Source of the DNA: Paenibacillus validus NBRC 15382
Lineage (GTDB): Bacteria; Bacillota; Bacilli; Paenibacillales; NBRC-103111
Length of the DNA stretch: 50,928 bases
Reading direction: 5' to 3'
NCBI RefSeq assembly: GCF_004000985.1
Contig: NZ_BIMH01000038.1
Location: forward strand, 1 to 50,928
Shown here: one piece after another, positions 42,574 to 50,928 of the stretch
Numbering within the stretch: position 1 is the first letter of the stretch
Layout of the letters: each line of letters starts with the position of its first letter
Program-made: the position numbers and the translations under genes
Notes under the pieces: model-generated
What the model saw: only the letters and a program-made list of their open reading frames with translations
What the model was told of the DNA's origin: nothing
Database searches by the model: none

Positions 42574-43806
42574 ATGAGAATTAACCACAACATTGCAGCA
42601 TTGAACACACATCGTCAATTGGGTACGAACACGGTTGGCGCTAACAAATCTTTGGAGAAGCTGTCTTCCGGTCTTCGTATTAACCGTGCCGGCGACGACG
42701 CAGCAGGTCTTGCCATCTCCGAGAAAATGCGCGGCCAAATCCGCGGTTTGGACCAGGCTAGCCGCAACGCTCAAGACGGTATCTCCTTGATCCAAACGGC
42801 TGAGGGCGCATTGAACGAGACTCACAGCATTCTGCAACGTATGCGTGAACTTGCTGTTCAATCCTCCTCCGATACGAACACGGACCAAGACCGTAAAAAC
42901 CTTCAAAACGAAATGGATCAGTTGACTAAAGAGATCGACCGTATCCGTGACACCACACAGTTCAACACGAAGAGTCTGCTGGACGGTAAATTGGCTTCTA
43001 GGCATGCGGCTTCCGGCGGTAATGTATCTGCAAACACAGCTATTAGCGGTGGTGCTTCTGCGATAGCGGCCACCACTGCATTCAGTGCGTTGACAGATGT
43101 CAACGGTAAGTCCCTGGGAATCAGCGGCGGCAGCACCATTCAAGTATCCTGGGTTTCCAGCGGTACTTTCCACACTGCGACCCTCACTGGTTTGGATACC
43201 TTTAATACACTCGGAACAACACTGAGCGGCGCTACGGTTGCTGTTGATAGCAATAGTAACATCTCCCTTACTTCCAACACAGGTCTTGCCAATGCCATCC
43301 ACGGGTTGACTCTTACTGTCAAGGACAGCAGCGGCAACATCAATTCGGCAGCTACTAAAGCATTGTCTTCCTTCACGGAAACTTCCGGTGCATACGACAA
43401 GCAAGTAAAAGACGGCAGCTTGCTGTTCCACATCGGTTCGAACACGGATGAGAATGTCTCCTTGTCTGTTAATGATATGGGCTCGACTGCACTTGGTGTG
43501 AAAGACCTGAAAATTGATAAGCAAGATAGAGCTAACGTAGCCATCAAAGCGATTGACGAAGCTACGCAGAAGGTATCTGCAGAGCGTTCCAAATTGGGAG
43601 CTATGCAAAACCGTCTGGAGCACACGATCAATAACTTGGGAACGGCATCCGAGAACTTGACGGCATCCGAATCCCGTATTCGCGATGTAGACATGGCGAA
43701 AGAGATGATGGACTTCACGAAGAACAACATCCTTACGCAAGCGGCTCAAGCTATGTTGGCACAAGCGAACCAACAACCACAAGGCGTTCTGCAATTGTTG
43801 GGCTAA
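42574..43806 (+). CDS. hag: flagellin
   Basis: A 410-residue filament protein. The N-terminal D0/D1 region (about 1-145) opens MRINHNIAALNTHRQL and has LSSGLRINRAGDDAAGLAIS. The C-terminal region (about 305-410) ends with the NNLGTASENLTASESRIRDVDMAKEM segment and a polar tail. The middle (about 145-280) is variable and rich in Ser, Thr, Gly and Ala, the exposed face where O-glycans would attach. It is longer than B. subtilis Hag (304 residues). Control is by sigma-D and by FliW-CsrA. A strong terminator and then a glycosylation operon follow. Confidence 0.97.
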   Translation: MRINHNIAALNTHRQLGTNTVGANKSLEKLSSGLRINRAGDDAAGLAISEKMRGQIRGLDQASRNAQDGISLIQTAEGALNETHSILQRMRELAVQSSSDTNTDQDRKNLQNEMDQLTKEIDRIRDTTQFNTKSLLDGKLASRHAASGGNVSANTAISGGASAIAATTAFSALTDVNGKSLGISGGSTIQVSWVSSGTFHTATLTGLDTFNTLGTTLSGATVAVDSNSNISLTSNTGLANAIHGLTLTVKDSSGNINSAATKALSSFTETSGAYDKQVKDGSLLFHIGSNTDENVSLSVNDMGSTALGVKDLKIDKQDRANVAIKAIDEATQKVSAERSKLGAMQNRLEHTINNLGTASENLTASESRIRDVDMAKEMMDFTKNNILTQAAQAMLAQANQQPQGVLQLLG

Positions 43807-43820
43807 TGAAAATTATTACC

Positions 43821-43854
43821 AAAGAGATCCTAGTATGGCTAGGATCTCTTTTTA
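43821..43854 (+). terminator. intrinsic terminator after hag
   Basis: A perfect 11-bp stem (43823-43833 with 43839-43849), extendable by A-T pairs, 5-base loop and T-run. Confidence 0.94.
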
Positions 43855-43872
43855 TATTCCGGATAATACCTC

Positions 43873-43900
43873 TAACATTTTGTTTTCAAAAATCCGATAA
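43873..43900 (+). promoter_or_regulatory. candidate sigma-D promoter of the flagellin glycosylation operon
   Basis: TAAC (43873-43876) and TCCGATAA (43893-43900) are 16 bases apart, using the same -35 box as the hag promoter. The start would be about 60 bases before the first gene. Confidence 0.62.
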
Positions 43901-43964
43901 TAGTAGCATCGAGCATTGCAAAATTTGATATAAAACGACGATAAAAGACATTTATGGGGGAGTC

Positions 43965-44576
43965 ATGTTGGAACTGATATTTCAGGAGTTGAGTATTAAT
44001 TATGACTCAAAGGCGGGATCCCTTAAAGCATTATTCCAAGATATGGACCGCCTCCTAGCAGAAAGAAACTTGGTCTTGTATGGGATAAAAATTGACGATA
44101 AAGAAATATTTGACGATTACATACAACACTTAGAAGAAGAAGTTGGCCGGTATAGTACGATTAAACCTATGGTTGCTACCAGAAAAGAAATCAGGGATAA
44201 TTTATTGCTCTCTACAGAGCAATATTTAATGCGGGCAAATCCGGCTCTAAAGCAAATGTCGTCGCAGTTCTACCGAGAGCCTTCGGAAGATACCTGGACA
44301 CTGTTTCAGCAATGGTCTGAAGGGTTTGAATGGATACAGCGCATGCTAGAGAACATAACGATTTCTTGTCACCTGCCGATTGGTTGGGATCAATGCAAAC
44401 AAACTTTTTTTGAAACTCACCCTTTTTTAGTTGATTTGGAACAAGCGATGGAACATGGGGATTGGACACTGGTTGGCGATATTTTAACCCATGAGATTTT
44501 GCCCCGATACGAATCTTTACATTTTCAAATAAGCATGATTATTGATCAAGAGGTTGTGCGTGATGATCTTAACTAA
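43965..44576 (+). CDS. protein of unknown function heading the maf operon
   Basis: A 203-residue, mainly helical, acidic and aromatic-rich protein with no signal peptide, membrane span or catalytic motif that I recognise. GGGGGAG precedes the ATG. Its last 14 bases overlap the next gene's start, so the two are probably co-translated, which suggests a partnership with the Maf-type glycosyltransferase, for example in binding flagellin or regulating glycan transfer. It is the first gene after a sigma-D-type promoter, and AT-rich like the rest of this island. Confidence 0.78.
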   Translation: MLELIFQELSINYDSKAGSLKALFQDMDRLLAERNLVLYGIKIDDKEIFDDYIQHLEEEVGRYSTIKPMVATRKEIRDNLLLSTEQYLMRANPALKQMSSQFYREPSEDTWTLFQQWSEGFEWIQRMLENITISCHLPIGWDQCKQTFFETHPFLVDLEQAMEHGDWTLVGDILTHEILPRYESLHFQISMIIDQEVVRDDLN

Positions 44577-46434
44577 GAACATGAAGTGGCTGGAAGAAAA
44601 TTTCTACGGGGCAATTGCTAAACTTCAAGAGCCTTCCGAGAATGAAGGTTCGTTTCATCTGGAATCCGCAAAAAATGGAATAAATACAGTTGTATATGGT
44701 GCTAATGGGCGGTCCATTTATTTACACAGCAAATACAATCCGCTAAATGAATCAGAACAGTTTATCAAACAATTTGAGCAACTGGACGAATTTGAGCATG
44801 TTTTTTTCTATGGAGTAGGGTTGGGGTACCATGTTGATTTGCTGTTAAAGAAATTTCCTCACTTAACGTTTACTTTATATGAGCCTGAATTTGAAGTTTT
44901 TCGTCTATATCTGTCTCAAAAGTCTCTTGCAGACTTACCGATTAAACGCCTGCGCAAAGTTTATATTGCTAGAGACGAGCAGGACCAAAGCATATTTATA
45001 CGAGATTTCGTTTCTAGTGTAAGCGGTAAGACGTTGCTTGTAACTTTGCCAAGCTATGAGCAACTAAATCCAGTCCGTTATATGAGCTTTGTTAATCAGT
45101 TTAGAGAAGCTTTAAATCTTCAAATGTTTTCTTTTTCAGCCGATTTCAGGTTTGAAAAGCGATGGACCGTGAATTGCCTAAAAAATCTGCCTTACACTAT
45201 AAAAACCCCCAACATTATTCAAGATTTTAAAGATAAGTTTAAGGATAAGCCGGCTATTGTTGTAGCGGCGGGTCCATCCTTAGAAGAGGATATTCCTACA
45301 ATACGTTATATTAGGGAGAACGGTCTCGCTTATATATTTAGCGTAGGATCAGCCATAAAAGCGTTAATCGGACATGGTATATACCCGGATGCAGCGTGTA
45401 CATATGATCCGATGCCGTGGAACCTCAATGTTTTTGAGGATGTAAGGAAACATCAAATTACCTCGATACCGTTGTTTTACGGAAGCAGTGTAGGATATGA
45501 AACTCTCGAACATTATCCTGGCCCGCTAGCTCATATGATTACGAGTCAGGATACTTTGGCCACGGTTTTTCTTAATCGAAACGATGGCAGGCCATTAGAG
45601 CAAGTGTCGGATGCACCAACGATTGCAGTAGTAGCTTTAGAACTGCTTCACAAATTAGGGTGTAACCCGATTATTCTAGCTGGACAAAATTTGGCGTACA
45701 AAGGAGATCAGTTTTATTCCAAGGGTATCGGTTACGAATACAGACCGTCAAGTTTGACAGAAGAAGAGTTAGCGAATGCTAAATTGATTAAAGACGTACA
45801 CGGTAATGATATTTATACTAGTCCTGGCTTTGATCGAATGAGAACTCATATGGAATCGGTAATCAGATTGCATGGCATGACTAATATTTATAATACGACA
45901 AAAGGCGGGGCCCATATTGAGGGAACCACCTTTATCACGATCGATGAGCTGGTAAAGGAACGATTGCAGCATAAGCAGGTTGTGACGGATTGGTATCAAA
46001 ATAAACAAAGTTATTCGCTTCAACTCGTAGTAGAGAGAGTGCAATATATGGTTCAACAGCATGAGCGGGTTGGCGAAATTTTAGAATCTCTTGTGGCTGT
46101 TACGAAGACTCTAAAAAGCACGTACATATTGTCTTCTCCCAATAAATTAGATAGAAAACTGGAAAATTTCGAATTGCTAATAAAGGATTTGGAGAATAAC
46201 GCTTTTTACAATACTATCGTAAAGCCAATGAACCGACTTCAGAACGACTTATTAATAAGGGCGCTCGAGGCTAAGGCGGTACGGTTAGAGAAAAGTAAAG
46301 TGATTAAAGCCAAAGCCATCGCTGAACTATTTAAGCCTTATCTAGACGGATGTTTAGAAGATGTTCGAGAAGTAACACCGATGTTTAACGAAGTCACGGA
46401 AAATCTATTGAATCAATATGGAGCGGCAGTATGA
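44563..46434 (+). CDS. Maf-type (DUF115) flagellin glycosyltransferase, motility accessory factor
   Basis: A 623-residue cytosolic protein. An N-terminal Rossmann-like region (about 40-190) is followed by the DUF115/MptE-like core (about 220-440), with PAIVVAAGPSLEEDI, the FSVGSAIKALIGHGIYPDAACTYDP segment and a third conserved GQNLAYKGDQFY stretch. The C-terminal part (about 480-620) is helical. Maf proteins transfer nonulosonic acids or other sugars to flagellin before export. Start GTG 44560 or ATG 44563 follows AAGAGG (44548-44553) and lies inside the preceding gene. Position after hag strongly supports flagellin as substrate. The sugar donor is not predictable from the Maf sequence. Confidence 0.88.
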   Translation: MILTKNMKWLEENFYGAIAKLQEPSENEGSFHLESAKNGINTVVYGANGRSIYLHSKYNPLNESEQFIKQFEQLDEFEHVFFYGVGLGYHVDLLLKKFPHLTFTLYEPEFEVFRLYLSQKSLADLPIKRLRKVYIARDEQDQSIFIRDFVSSVSGKTLLVTLPSYEQLNPVRYMSFVNQFREALNLQMFSFSADFRFEKRWTVNCLKNLPYTIKTPNIIQDFKDKFKDKPAIVVAAGPSLEEDIPTIRYIRENGLAYIFSVGSAIKALIGHGIYPDAACTYDPMPWNLNVFEDVRKHQITSIPLFYGSSVGYETLEHYPGPLAHMITSQDTLATVFLNRNDGRPLEQVSDAPTIAVVALELLHKLGCNPIILAGQNLAYKGDQFYSKGIGYEYRPSSLTEEELANAKLIKDVHGNDIYTSPGFDRMRTHMESVIRLHGMTNIYNTTKGGAHIEGTTFITIDELVKERLQHKQVVTDWYQNKQSYSLQLVVERVQYMVQQHERVGEILESLVAVTKTLKSTYILSSPNKLDRKLENFELLIKDLENNAFYNTIVKPMNRLQNDLLIRALEAKAVRLEKSKVIKAKAIAELFKPYLDGCLEDVREVTPMFNEVTENLLNQYGAAV

Positions 46435-47429
46435 TCTATCATAATAAAAAAATACTTATCATCGGCGGTACAGGAACGATAGGCTATCATCTGACTAGGC
46501 GGTTATTACAAGACAATCCGAAGGTAATTCGTATTTTTAGCCGTGATGAATTCAAGCAGTATCAAATGAATATTGATTTTCAGGATCAACAAGAAAAGCT
46601 GCGGTTTCTAATTGGAGATGTTAGGGATTATCAAAGAATTTTACGGGCGATGGAAGATATTGATTACGTGTTTCATCTTGCCGCGATGAAGCATGTGCCG
46701 GCCTGTGAATATAATCCGTTTGAGGCTGTTCAAACCAATGTGATTGGAACGCAGAATGTTATACAGGCGGCCATGCAGTCTGGCGTAAAGAAAGTACTGT
46801 TTACCAGCTCGGATAAGGCTATATCTCCAACTAATACTTATGGTGCGACCAAATTAACTGCAGAGCGATTAATATCCGCTGCAGAGTATCAAAAAGGCCC
46901 TAAATCAACGGTCTTCTCATCGGTGAGATTTGGGAATGTGATGGGATCTAGAGGATCGGTTATCCCTTTATTTAAAAAACAAATTCTTGAGAACAGATGT
47001 GTTACTGTAACGGACTTAAATATGGTTCGATATATGATGACTCCCTCTCAAGCCATCTCGTTACTGCTTGAAGCTAATGCATTAGCTAGTGGCGGAGAGG
47101 TGTTTGTTTTAAAAATGCCTGTAGTAAAGTTGTCTGATTTAGTAACTGTAATGATAGAAGAACTATGTGCGAAAAACAATCTTCCCGTACATGATATTAA
47201 AATCAATGAAATCGGCCTGCGGCCAGGGGAAAAGATGTATGAGGAATTAATGACGGAAGATGAGTCAAGAATTGCCCTTGAAAAAGCAGAGATGTATATC
47301 ATTCCTTCGCTTTTTGCCGGAAAGCAATGGGGCAGTGGCAACATCGTTTCTAAACCAATGCCACAAGAGAATAGCTCTATTCCGCAAAATTTATTAAGAG
47401 ACTGGCTCCTTACGGAAGTATTAATATAA
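46431..47429 (+). CDS. NAD-dependent nucleotide-sugar 4,6-dehydratase/epimerase (PseB/CapD-like SDR)
   Basis: A 332-residue extended short-chain dehydrogenase. The Rossmann motif is GGTGTIG near residue 11. The FHLAAMKHVPACEYNPFEAV segment, SSDKAISP and the catalytic YGATK are the hallmarks of UDP-GlcNAc 4,6-dehydratases of the PseB/CapD/FlaA1 group, as is the late LRPGEKMYEELM. Such enzymes start pseudaminic acid, bacillosamine or 6-deoxy-HexNAc routes. ATGA overlap with the maf gene indicates coupling. No PseC aminotransferase or synthase for a nonulosonic acid lies in the window, so the product is open. Confidence 0.86.
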   Translation: MIYHNKKILIIGGTGTIGYHLTRRLLQDNPKVIRIFSRDEFKQYQMNIDFQDQQEKLRFLIGDVRDYQRILRAMEDIDYVFHLAAMKHVPACEYNPFEAVQTNVIGTQNVIQAAMQSGVKKVLFTSSDKAISPTNTYGATKLTAERLISAAEYQKGPKSTVFSSVRFGNVMGSRGSVIPLFKKQILENRCVTVTDLNMVRYMMTPSQAISLLLEANALASGGEVFVLKMPVVKLSDLVTVMIEELCAKNNLPVHDIKINEIGLRPGEKMYEELMTEDESRIALEKAEMYIIPSLFAGKQWGSGNIVSKPMPQENSSIPQNLLRDWLLTEVLI

Positions 47430-47452
47430 TCGGTTAATTTTGGGGGATGATT

Positions 47453-48220
47453 ATGAAGGCAGTCATTTTAGCTGGAGGACTGGGAACCAGAATAAGTGAG
47501 GAGACATCCGTTCGTCCCAAGCCCATGGTGGAAGTAGGCGGAAAGCCTATACTATGGCATATCTTAAAGATTTATTCTTATTACGGGATAAATGATTTTA
47601 TTATTTGTCTTGGTTACAAGGGATATCTAATTAAAGAATATTTCGCAAATTATTTTTTGCATATGTCTGACGTTACATTTGATATGAAAAATAATCGTAT
47701 GGAAGTCCTTCAGAATAATTCAGAACCATGGAAAGTCACTTTGGTTGATACCGGAGAACAGTCTATGACAGGTGGGCGTCTTAAGAAAGTTAAGAAGTTT
47801 ATCGGAGACGAAACTTTCTGTTTTACTTATGGAGATGGATTATCAAATGTTAATATAAGTGATTTAATACATTTCCATAAAAAACAAGCTACATTGGCAA
47901 CCTTAACAGCCGTGCAACCCCCAGGCCGATTTGGGGCACTTGATTTCAGTGAAAACAAAATTACAAGTTTTCAGGAAAAGCCGAAAGGTGACGGTGCATG
48001 GATTAATGGAGGTTACTTTGTTCTTGAACCAGAGGTACTGGATCTTATTCCTAATGACATGACCGTATGGGAACAAGACCCGTTGGAAAAGTTATCCTCC
48101 AGCGGTCAATTATCTGCTTACAGACACAATGGGTTTTGGCAGCCCATGGATACTTTAAGAGACAAGATAAAACTTGAAGAGTTATGGAGTTCAAACCAAG
48201 CCCCTTGGAAATTATGGTAG
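47453..48220 (+). CDS. rfbF: glucose-1-phosphate cytidylyltransferase
   Basis: A 255-residue nucleotidyltransferase that makes CDP-glucose from CTP and glucose 1-phosphate. The opening [39 protein letters not shown] and the later TYGDGLSNV and GWINGGYF-type segments match RfbF. GGGGGA (47442-47446) best fits ATG 47453; ATG 47447 directly abuts it. The enzyme feeds the CDP-glucose 4,6-dehydratase encoded next. Glucose 1-phosphate could come from the PgcA-type mutase in this window. Confidence 0.93.
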   Translation: MKAVILAGGLGTRISEETSVRPKPMVEVGGKPILWHILKIYSYYGINDFIICLGYKGYLIKEYFANYFLHMSDVTFDMKNNRMEVLQNNSEPWKVTLVDTGEQSMTGGRLKKVKKFIGDETFCFTYGDGLSNVNISDLIHFHKKQATLATLTAVQPPGRFGALDFSENKITSFQEKPKGDGAWINGGYFVLEPEVLDLIPNDMTVWEQDPLEKLSSSGQLSAYRHNGFWQPMDTLRDKIKLEELWSSNQAPWKLW

Positions 48221-48238
48221 GGATGGTGAGAGGGACAA

Positions 48239-49306
48239 ATGCTAGACAAACAATTTTGGAATGGAAGACGGGTATTAGTTACAGGCCATACTGGCTTTAA
48301 GGGCTCATGGCTCTCGATTTTGCTCCTTTCATTAGGGGCTGACGTCATGGGTTATTCGAAACAACCTGCGGCAGAACCGAATATGTTTAACGTCTGTAGA
48401 TTAAATGCTCTGATACCAACTGTAATTGGGGATATAGCAGACAATGATTTGTTGAGAAATACAATACAGTCATTTGAACCTGAGGTTGTGATTCATATGG
48501 CGGCACAACCCCTTGTTCGTGAATCGTATATTAATACCCTGGAAACCTATAGTGTAAATATTATGGGAACCGTGAATTTATTGGAGATCCTAAAGACTAG
48601 TAATCATTTAAAAGTTATTCTTAATGTAACCACTGACAAGTGTTATGAGAATAAAGAGTGGGTTTGGGGTTATAGGGAAGTAGACGCTCTAGGTGGACAT
48701 GATCCATACTCGGCAAGTAAAGCTTGTTCGGATCTTATTACAACTTCGTACAGAAAATCTTTCTTTGCAGAGAGAGGTATAGGGGTAGCGACCGTTCGTG
48801 CCGGAAATGTGATAGGTGGGGGAGACTGGTCAACCGACAGATTGATTCCCGATTCTATAAAGGCATTAATAAAGGGAACCAAAATTATTATTAGAAAACC
48901 ACATGCAGTTAGGCCGTGGCAGCACGTATTGGAACCATTATTCGGATACTTATTGTTAGCGGAGAAATTATATAAAGATGATCATAAATACTCAGGAGCC
49001 TGGAATTTCGGTCCAAGAGATTCTGATGTTATTTCTGTTGAGAACGTAGTTAGAAAGCTTTCTGAAAAATGGGGATCCGGCAGCTTTGAAATTCAAAATG
49101 ATATAGAATTACATGAAGCAACTAATTTAAAGTTAGACTGTTCTAAGGCATCTATTATTCTTGACTGGACACCTGTTTGGGAGATAGACAAAGCCTTAGA
49201 TAAAGTGGTTAATTGGACAACAGCTTGGATTGAAGGTAAAGACATGCATACCTATACACTGAGCCAAATAAATGAATATTTGATGGGAAGAAATAAGACG
49301 AACTAA
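48239..49306 (+). CDS. rfbG: CDP-glucose 4,6-dehydratase
   Basis: A 355-residue SDR enzyme that converts CDP-glucose to CDP-4-keto-6-deoxyglucose. The cofactor loop VTGHTGFKGSWLS is the RfbG-type variant of GxxGxxG. The YSASKACSDL catalytic motif, MAAQPLVRESY, RAGNVIGGGDW and RPWQHVLEPLFGYLLLAE follow in the family order. It lies 18 bases after rfbF. The usual next enzyme for 3,6-dideoxy sugars, RfbH, is absent; a C-methyltransferase takes its place. Confidence 0.94.
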   Translation: MLDKQFWNGRRVLVTGHTGFKGSWLSILLLSLGADVMGYSKQPAAEPNMFNVCRLNALIPTVIGDIADNDLLRNTIQSFEPEVVIHMAAQPLVRESYINTLETYSVNIMGTVNLLEILKTSNHLKVILNVTTDKCYENKEWVWGYREVDALGGHDPYSASKACSDLITTSYRKSFFAERGIGVATVRAGNVIGGGDWSTDRLIPDSIKALIKGTKIIIRKPHAVRPWQHVLEPLFGYLLLAEKLYKDDHKYSGAWNFGPRDSDVISVENVVRKLSEKWGSGSFEIQNDIELHEATNLKLDCSKASIILDWTPVWEIDKALDKVVNWTTAWIEGKDMHTYTLSQINEYLMGRNKTN

Positions 49307-49325
49307 ATTCGGGAGTGAATTAGAG

Positions 49326-50543
49326 ATGTCTGATGTTTTTGTAAGTTATAGAGATAGTTGTAGGGTATGTAAGAGTACGAATTTAAAGAAGTGGGTACAT
49401 TTACCTCAAATGCCTATGACAGATGATCTTAGAAAGCAGGTCAACAAAGAGGTTTTTTTACATGATATCAACATTTATGTGTGTTTGGACTGCCAAGTTA
49501 GTCAGACACTTCATGATATTGATTACGGATCATACTATAAAGAATATTCATATACAGTTACAAAATCCGGTTTTGCGAATCAATTTATGCAGCAGCTTGC
49601 TACAAATACGATAGATAAGTTTAACCTAAAGCCAGGGTTGAAAGTAGTTGAAGTAGGTTCTGGTGATGGCAGTCAGCTTTTAGAATATAAAAAATTGGGC
49701 GCAAATGTATTTGGTTTTGAACCGTCAGAGCTGTTAACGGAGATTAGTAGGCAACGTGGAGTTCCGGTATATACGGGCCTTTTTGATAACGATGCAAGTA
49801 AGTATATCCCCAAAGAATTTTCAAGTGCTGACGTCATTCTTTTAACTTATACTTTTGACCATATTCCAAATCCGGTTGATTTTTTATTATCCGTAAAAGA
49901 CATATTAAACCCTGATAACGGATTGCTCATTATCGAAGTTCACGACTTAGATCAAATCATAGCTAAGCGAGAATATTGCTTATTTGAGCATGAACATTCC
50001 GTTTATTTATCGTTGAAAACAATGGAACAACTACTAAAACGCTGTGGCTATAAGCTAATTACAGATAATTTAGTTCCTCTTCAAAGCAGAAGAGGAAATT
50101 CACTGCTGATCGTTGCGGCTAACGAAAATTCAAAAATTACTTATGAATCTGAAACTCAAGGTGTACATCAAACATTGGACGATCTCAATAGCTTCTCCAA
50201 TCGATTAGAAACCGGGATAAAAGAGCTGGATCTTTTTATTGAACAAGAAATTAAAGCAAATAAAAAAATTGCCGGCTATGGGGCAGGTGGCCGCGGAGTT
50301 ATGACATTAGCTGCTTTAAATAATGCGAAATACTTGAAATATTTGTGCGATCAAAATCATAATTTTCATGGGAAGTTTACACCTAAAACGAACATTCCCG
50401 TTGTTCCGACAACCTTTCTGTCAGAACAGCCGGTTGATACTCTAATCGTATTTAGCTATGGATACATGGATGAAATATCAAAACATGTGAATGCACTTCC
50501 TAACCCTCCTAAGAGCATAGTATCTCTATTGGAGGTACTATGA
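49326..50543 (+). CDS. SAM-dependent sugar C-methyltransferase
   Basis: A 405-residue three-domain protein. An N-terminal zinc-binding domain (about 10-70; CRVCKS and CLDCQV) is followed by a class I SAM-binding core (about 80-250) with VVEVGSGDGSQLLEYKKLGA. A C-terminal domain (about 280-405) has GYGAGGRGVMTLAAL and VVPTTFL. This is the layout of NDP-hexose C-3-methyltransferases such as TylC3 and TcaB9, which act on keto-deoxysugar nucleotides. Downstream of rfbF and rfbG, the likely substrate is a CDP-4-keto-6-deoxyhexose. It starts 20 bases after rfbG and overlaps the next gene by ATGA. The methylated position is inferred from the family. Confidence 0.88.
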   Translation: MSDVFVSYRDSCRVCKSTNLKKWVHLPQMPMTDDLRKQVNKEVFLHDINIYVCLDCQVSQTLHDIDYGSYYKEYSYTVTKSGFANQFMQQLATNTIDKFNLKPGLKVVEVGSGDGSQLLEYKKLGANVFGFEPSELLTEISRQRGVPVYTGLFDNDASKYIPKEFSSADVILLTYTFDHIPNPVDFLLSVKDILNPDNGLLIIEVHDLDQIIAKREYCLFEHEHSVYLSLKTMEQLLKRCGYKLITDNLVPLQSRRGNSLLIVAANENSKITYESETQGVHQTLDDLNSFSNRLETGIKELDLFIEQEIKANKKIAGYGAGGRGVMTLAALNNAKYLKYLCDQNHNFHGKFTPKTNIPVVPTTFLSEQPVDTLIVFSYGYMDEISKHVNALPNPPKSIVSLLEVL

Positions 50544-50928
50544 CAAGCAAAGCTGTTATAGTTACAGGGGCTACGGGCTTCATTGGTTCCTGGCTGGTAA
50601 AAAGTTTATTGAAAAAGGAATATAAGGTTGCTGTTATTACCCGAAAAGAAAGTAGTTTAGAGCGTTTGTCTAATCATAAGAATATTATATTAGTCCCGGG
50701 GAATTTAAATGATGTTAGTGGATGGTATAAACAGCTTTCCAATTTAGATTTAAATTTCAGGTGTTTTTTTCACCTAGCTTGGGATGGAGTTAGCAATCTA
50801 GAAAGAAACTCTATTCAACAGATGAATAATGTCCTTTACAGCCTCGAAACGTTACGATTGGCAAAGTCCTTAAACTGCACGAAGTGGATTGGTACAGGTT
50901 CTCAAGCTGAATACGGTCCTCTTAATAA
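50540..50928 (+). CDS. NAD-dependent nucleotide-sugar epimerase/dehydratase (partial, cut by window end)
   Basis: The first 129 residues of an extended SDR protein. The cofactor motif VTGATGFIGSWL opens it and CFFHLAWDGVSN follows. The Ser of the catalytic triad appears to be in the IGTGSQAEYGPL stretch at the window edge. GGAGG precedes ATG 50540, which overlaps the methyltransferase stop. It would complete the sugar by epimerisation or 4-keto reduction. Family members with the HLAWDG segment often act on CDP- or dTDP-linked branched deoxysugars. Confidence 0.82.
   Translation, partial: MTSKAVIVTGATGFIGSWLVKSLLKKEYKVAVITRKESSLERLSNHKNIILVPGNLNDVSGWYKQLSNLDLNFRCFFHLAWDGVSNLERNSIQQMNNVLYSLETLRLAKSLNCTKWIGTGSQAEYGPLN

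Noticed and set aside
43965..50928. Phage or transposon as the carrier of the AT-rich sugar genes
   Set aside because: No integrase, transposase, attachment repeats or phage genes are visible within the window.

Overview
The window reads as chromosome of an endospore-forming, flagellated, S-layer-bearing Gram-positive bacterium of the Paenibacillaceae type (Paenibacillus, Cohnella, Brevibacillus or a close relative). The reasons are the sporulation genes spoIID, a spoIIQ-like gene, spoIIID and a small acid-soluble spore protein gene, the degS-degU and comF loci, csaB/tagA with several S-layer-homology (SLH) proteins, and a flagellar late-gene block ending in flagellin. Species cannot be fixed from the sequence alone. 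I see no phage, insertion sequence, CRISPR array, tRNA or rRNA.

Layout. 1-3 kb: a small zinc-ribbon membrane protein (minus strand) diverges from a cell-wall-anchored subtilisin-like protease with three C-terminal SLH repeats. 3-10.5 kb: a conserved block DUF1146-murA-spoIID-spoIIQ-like-spoIIID-mbl-flhO-flhP-epuA-like, joining wall synthesis, sporulation, cell shape and flagellar rod. 10.8-13.7 kb: a CDP-alcohol phosphatidyltransferase, fabZ and a phosphohexomutase. 13.7-18.9 kb: secondary cell-wall polymer (SCWP) genes: a DUF5693 membrane protein overlapping csaB, csaB overlapping tagA, then a TagO/MraY-family transferase. 19.1-26.7 kb: two large SLH proteins, a 1306-residue SlhA-like protein with C-terminal SLH repeats and the probable main S-layer protein with N-terminal SLH repeats, behind a 572-base complex leader. 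26.8-31.9 kb: a secreted protein of unknown function, a spore protein, metK and a secreted phosphodiester glycosidase. 31.9-37 kb: degS, degU, a mini glycosyltransferase-like protein, comFA and comFC. 37.1-43.8 kb: yvyF, flgM, flgN-like, flgK, flgL, a DUF6470 gene, fliW, csrA and hag. 43.9 kb to the end: a distinctly AT-rich operon with an unknown gene, a Maf-type flagellin glycosyltransferase and nucleotide-sugar genes (4,6-dehydratase, rfbF, rfbG, a sugar C-methyltransferase, a truncated epimerase), running out of the window.

How they fit together. CsaB-pyruvylated SCWP, built by the TagO/TagA/CsaB genes, is the known ligand for SLH domains, and three SLH proteins lie in the same window. 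Four sigma-D-type promoters can be read by eye: before flgM, hag, the maf glycosylation operon and, least expectedly, the SlhA-like surface protein. This suggests one motility programme controls the filament, its glycan and an SLH surface protein. The hag leader carries a near-consensus CsrA hairpin just downstream of fliW-csrA. Sporulation promoters of the sigma-E, sigma-F and sigma-G types are visible before spoIID, spoIIID, the spoIIQ-like gene and the spore-protein gene.

The observations most worth checking are the sigma-D promoter of the SlhA-like gene, the sigma-D-driven flagellin glycan operon with its unknown first gene and likely CDP-linked C-methyl sugar, the S-layer leader (tandem promoters, a spacer palindrome, two translation starts), the metK promoter followed at once by a terminator, and comFC, which has a strong ribosome-binding site but no standard start codon.
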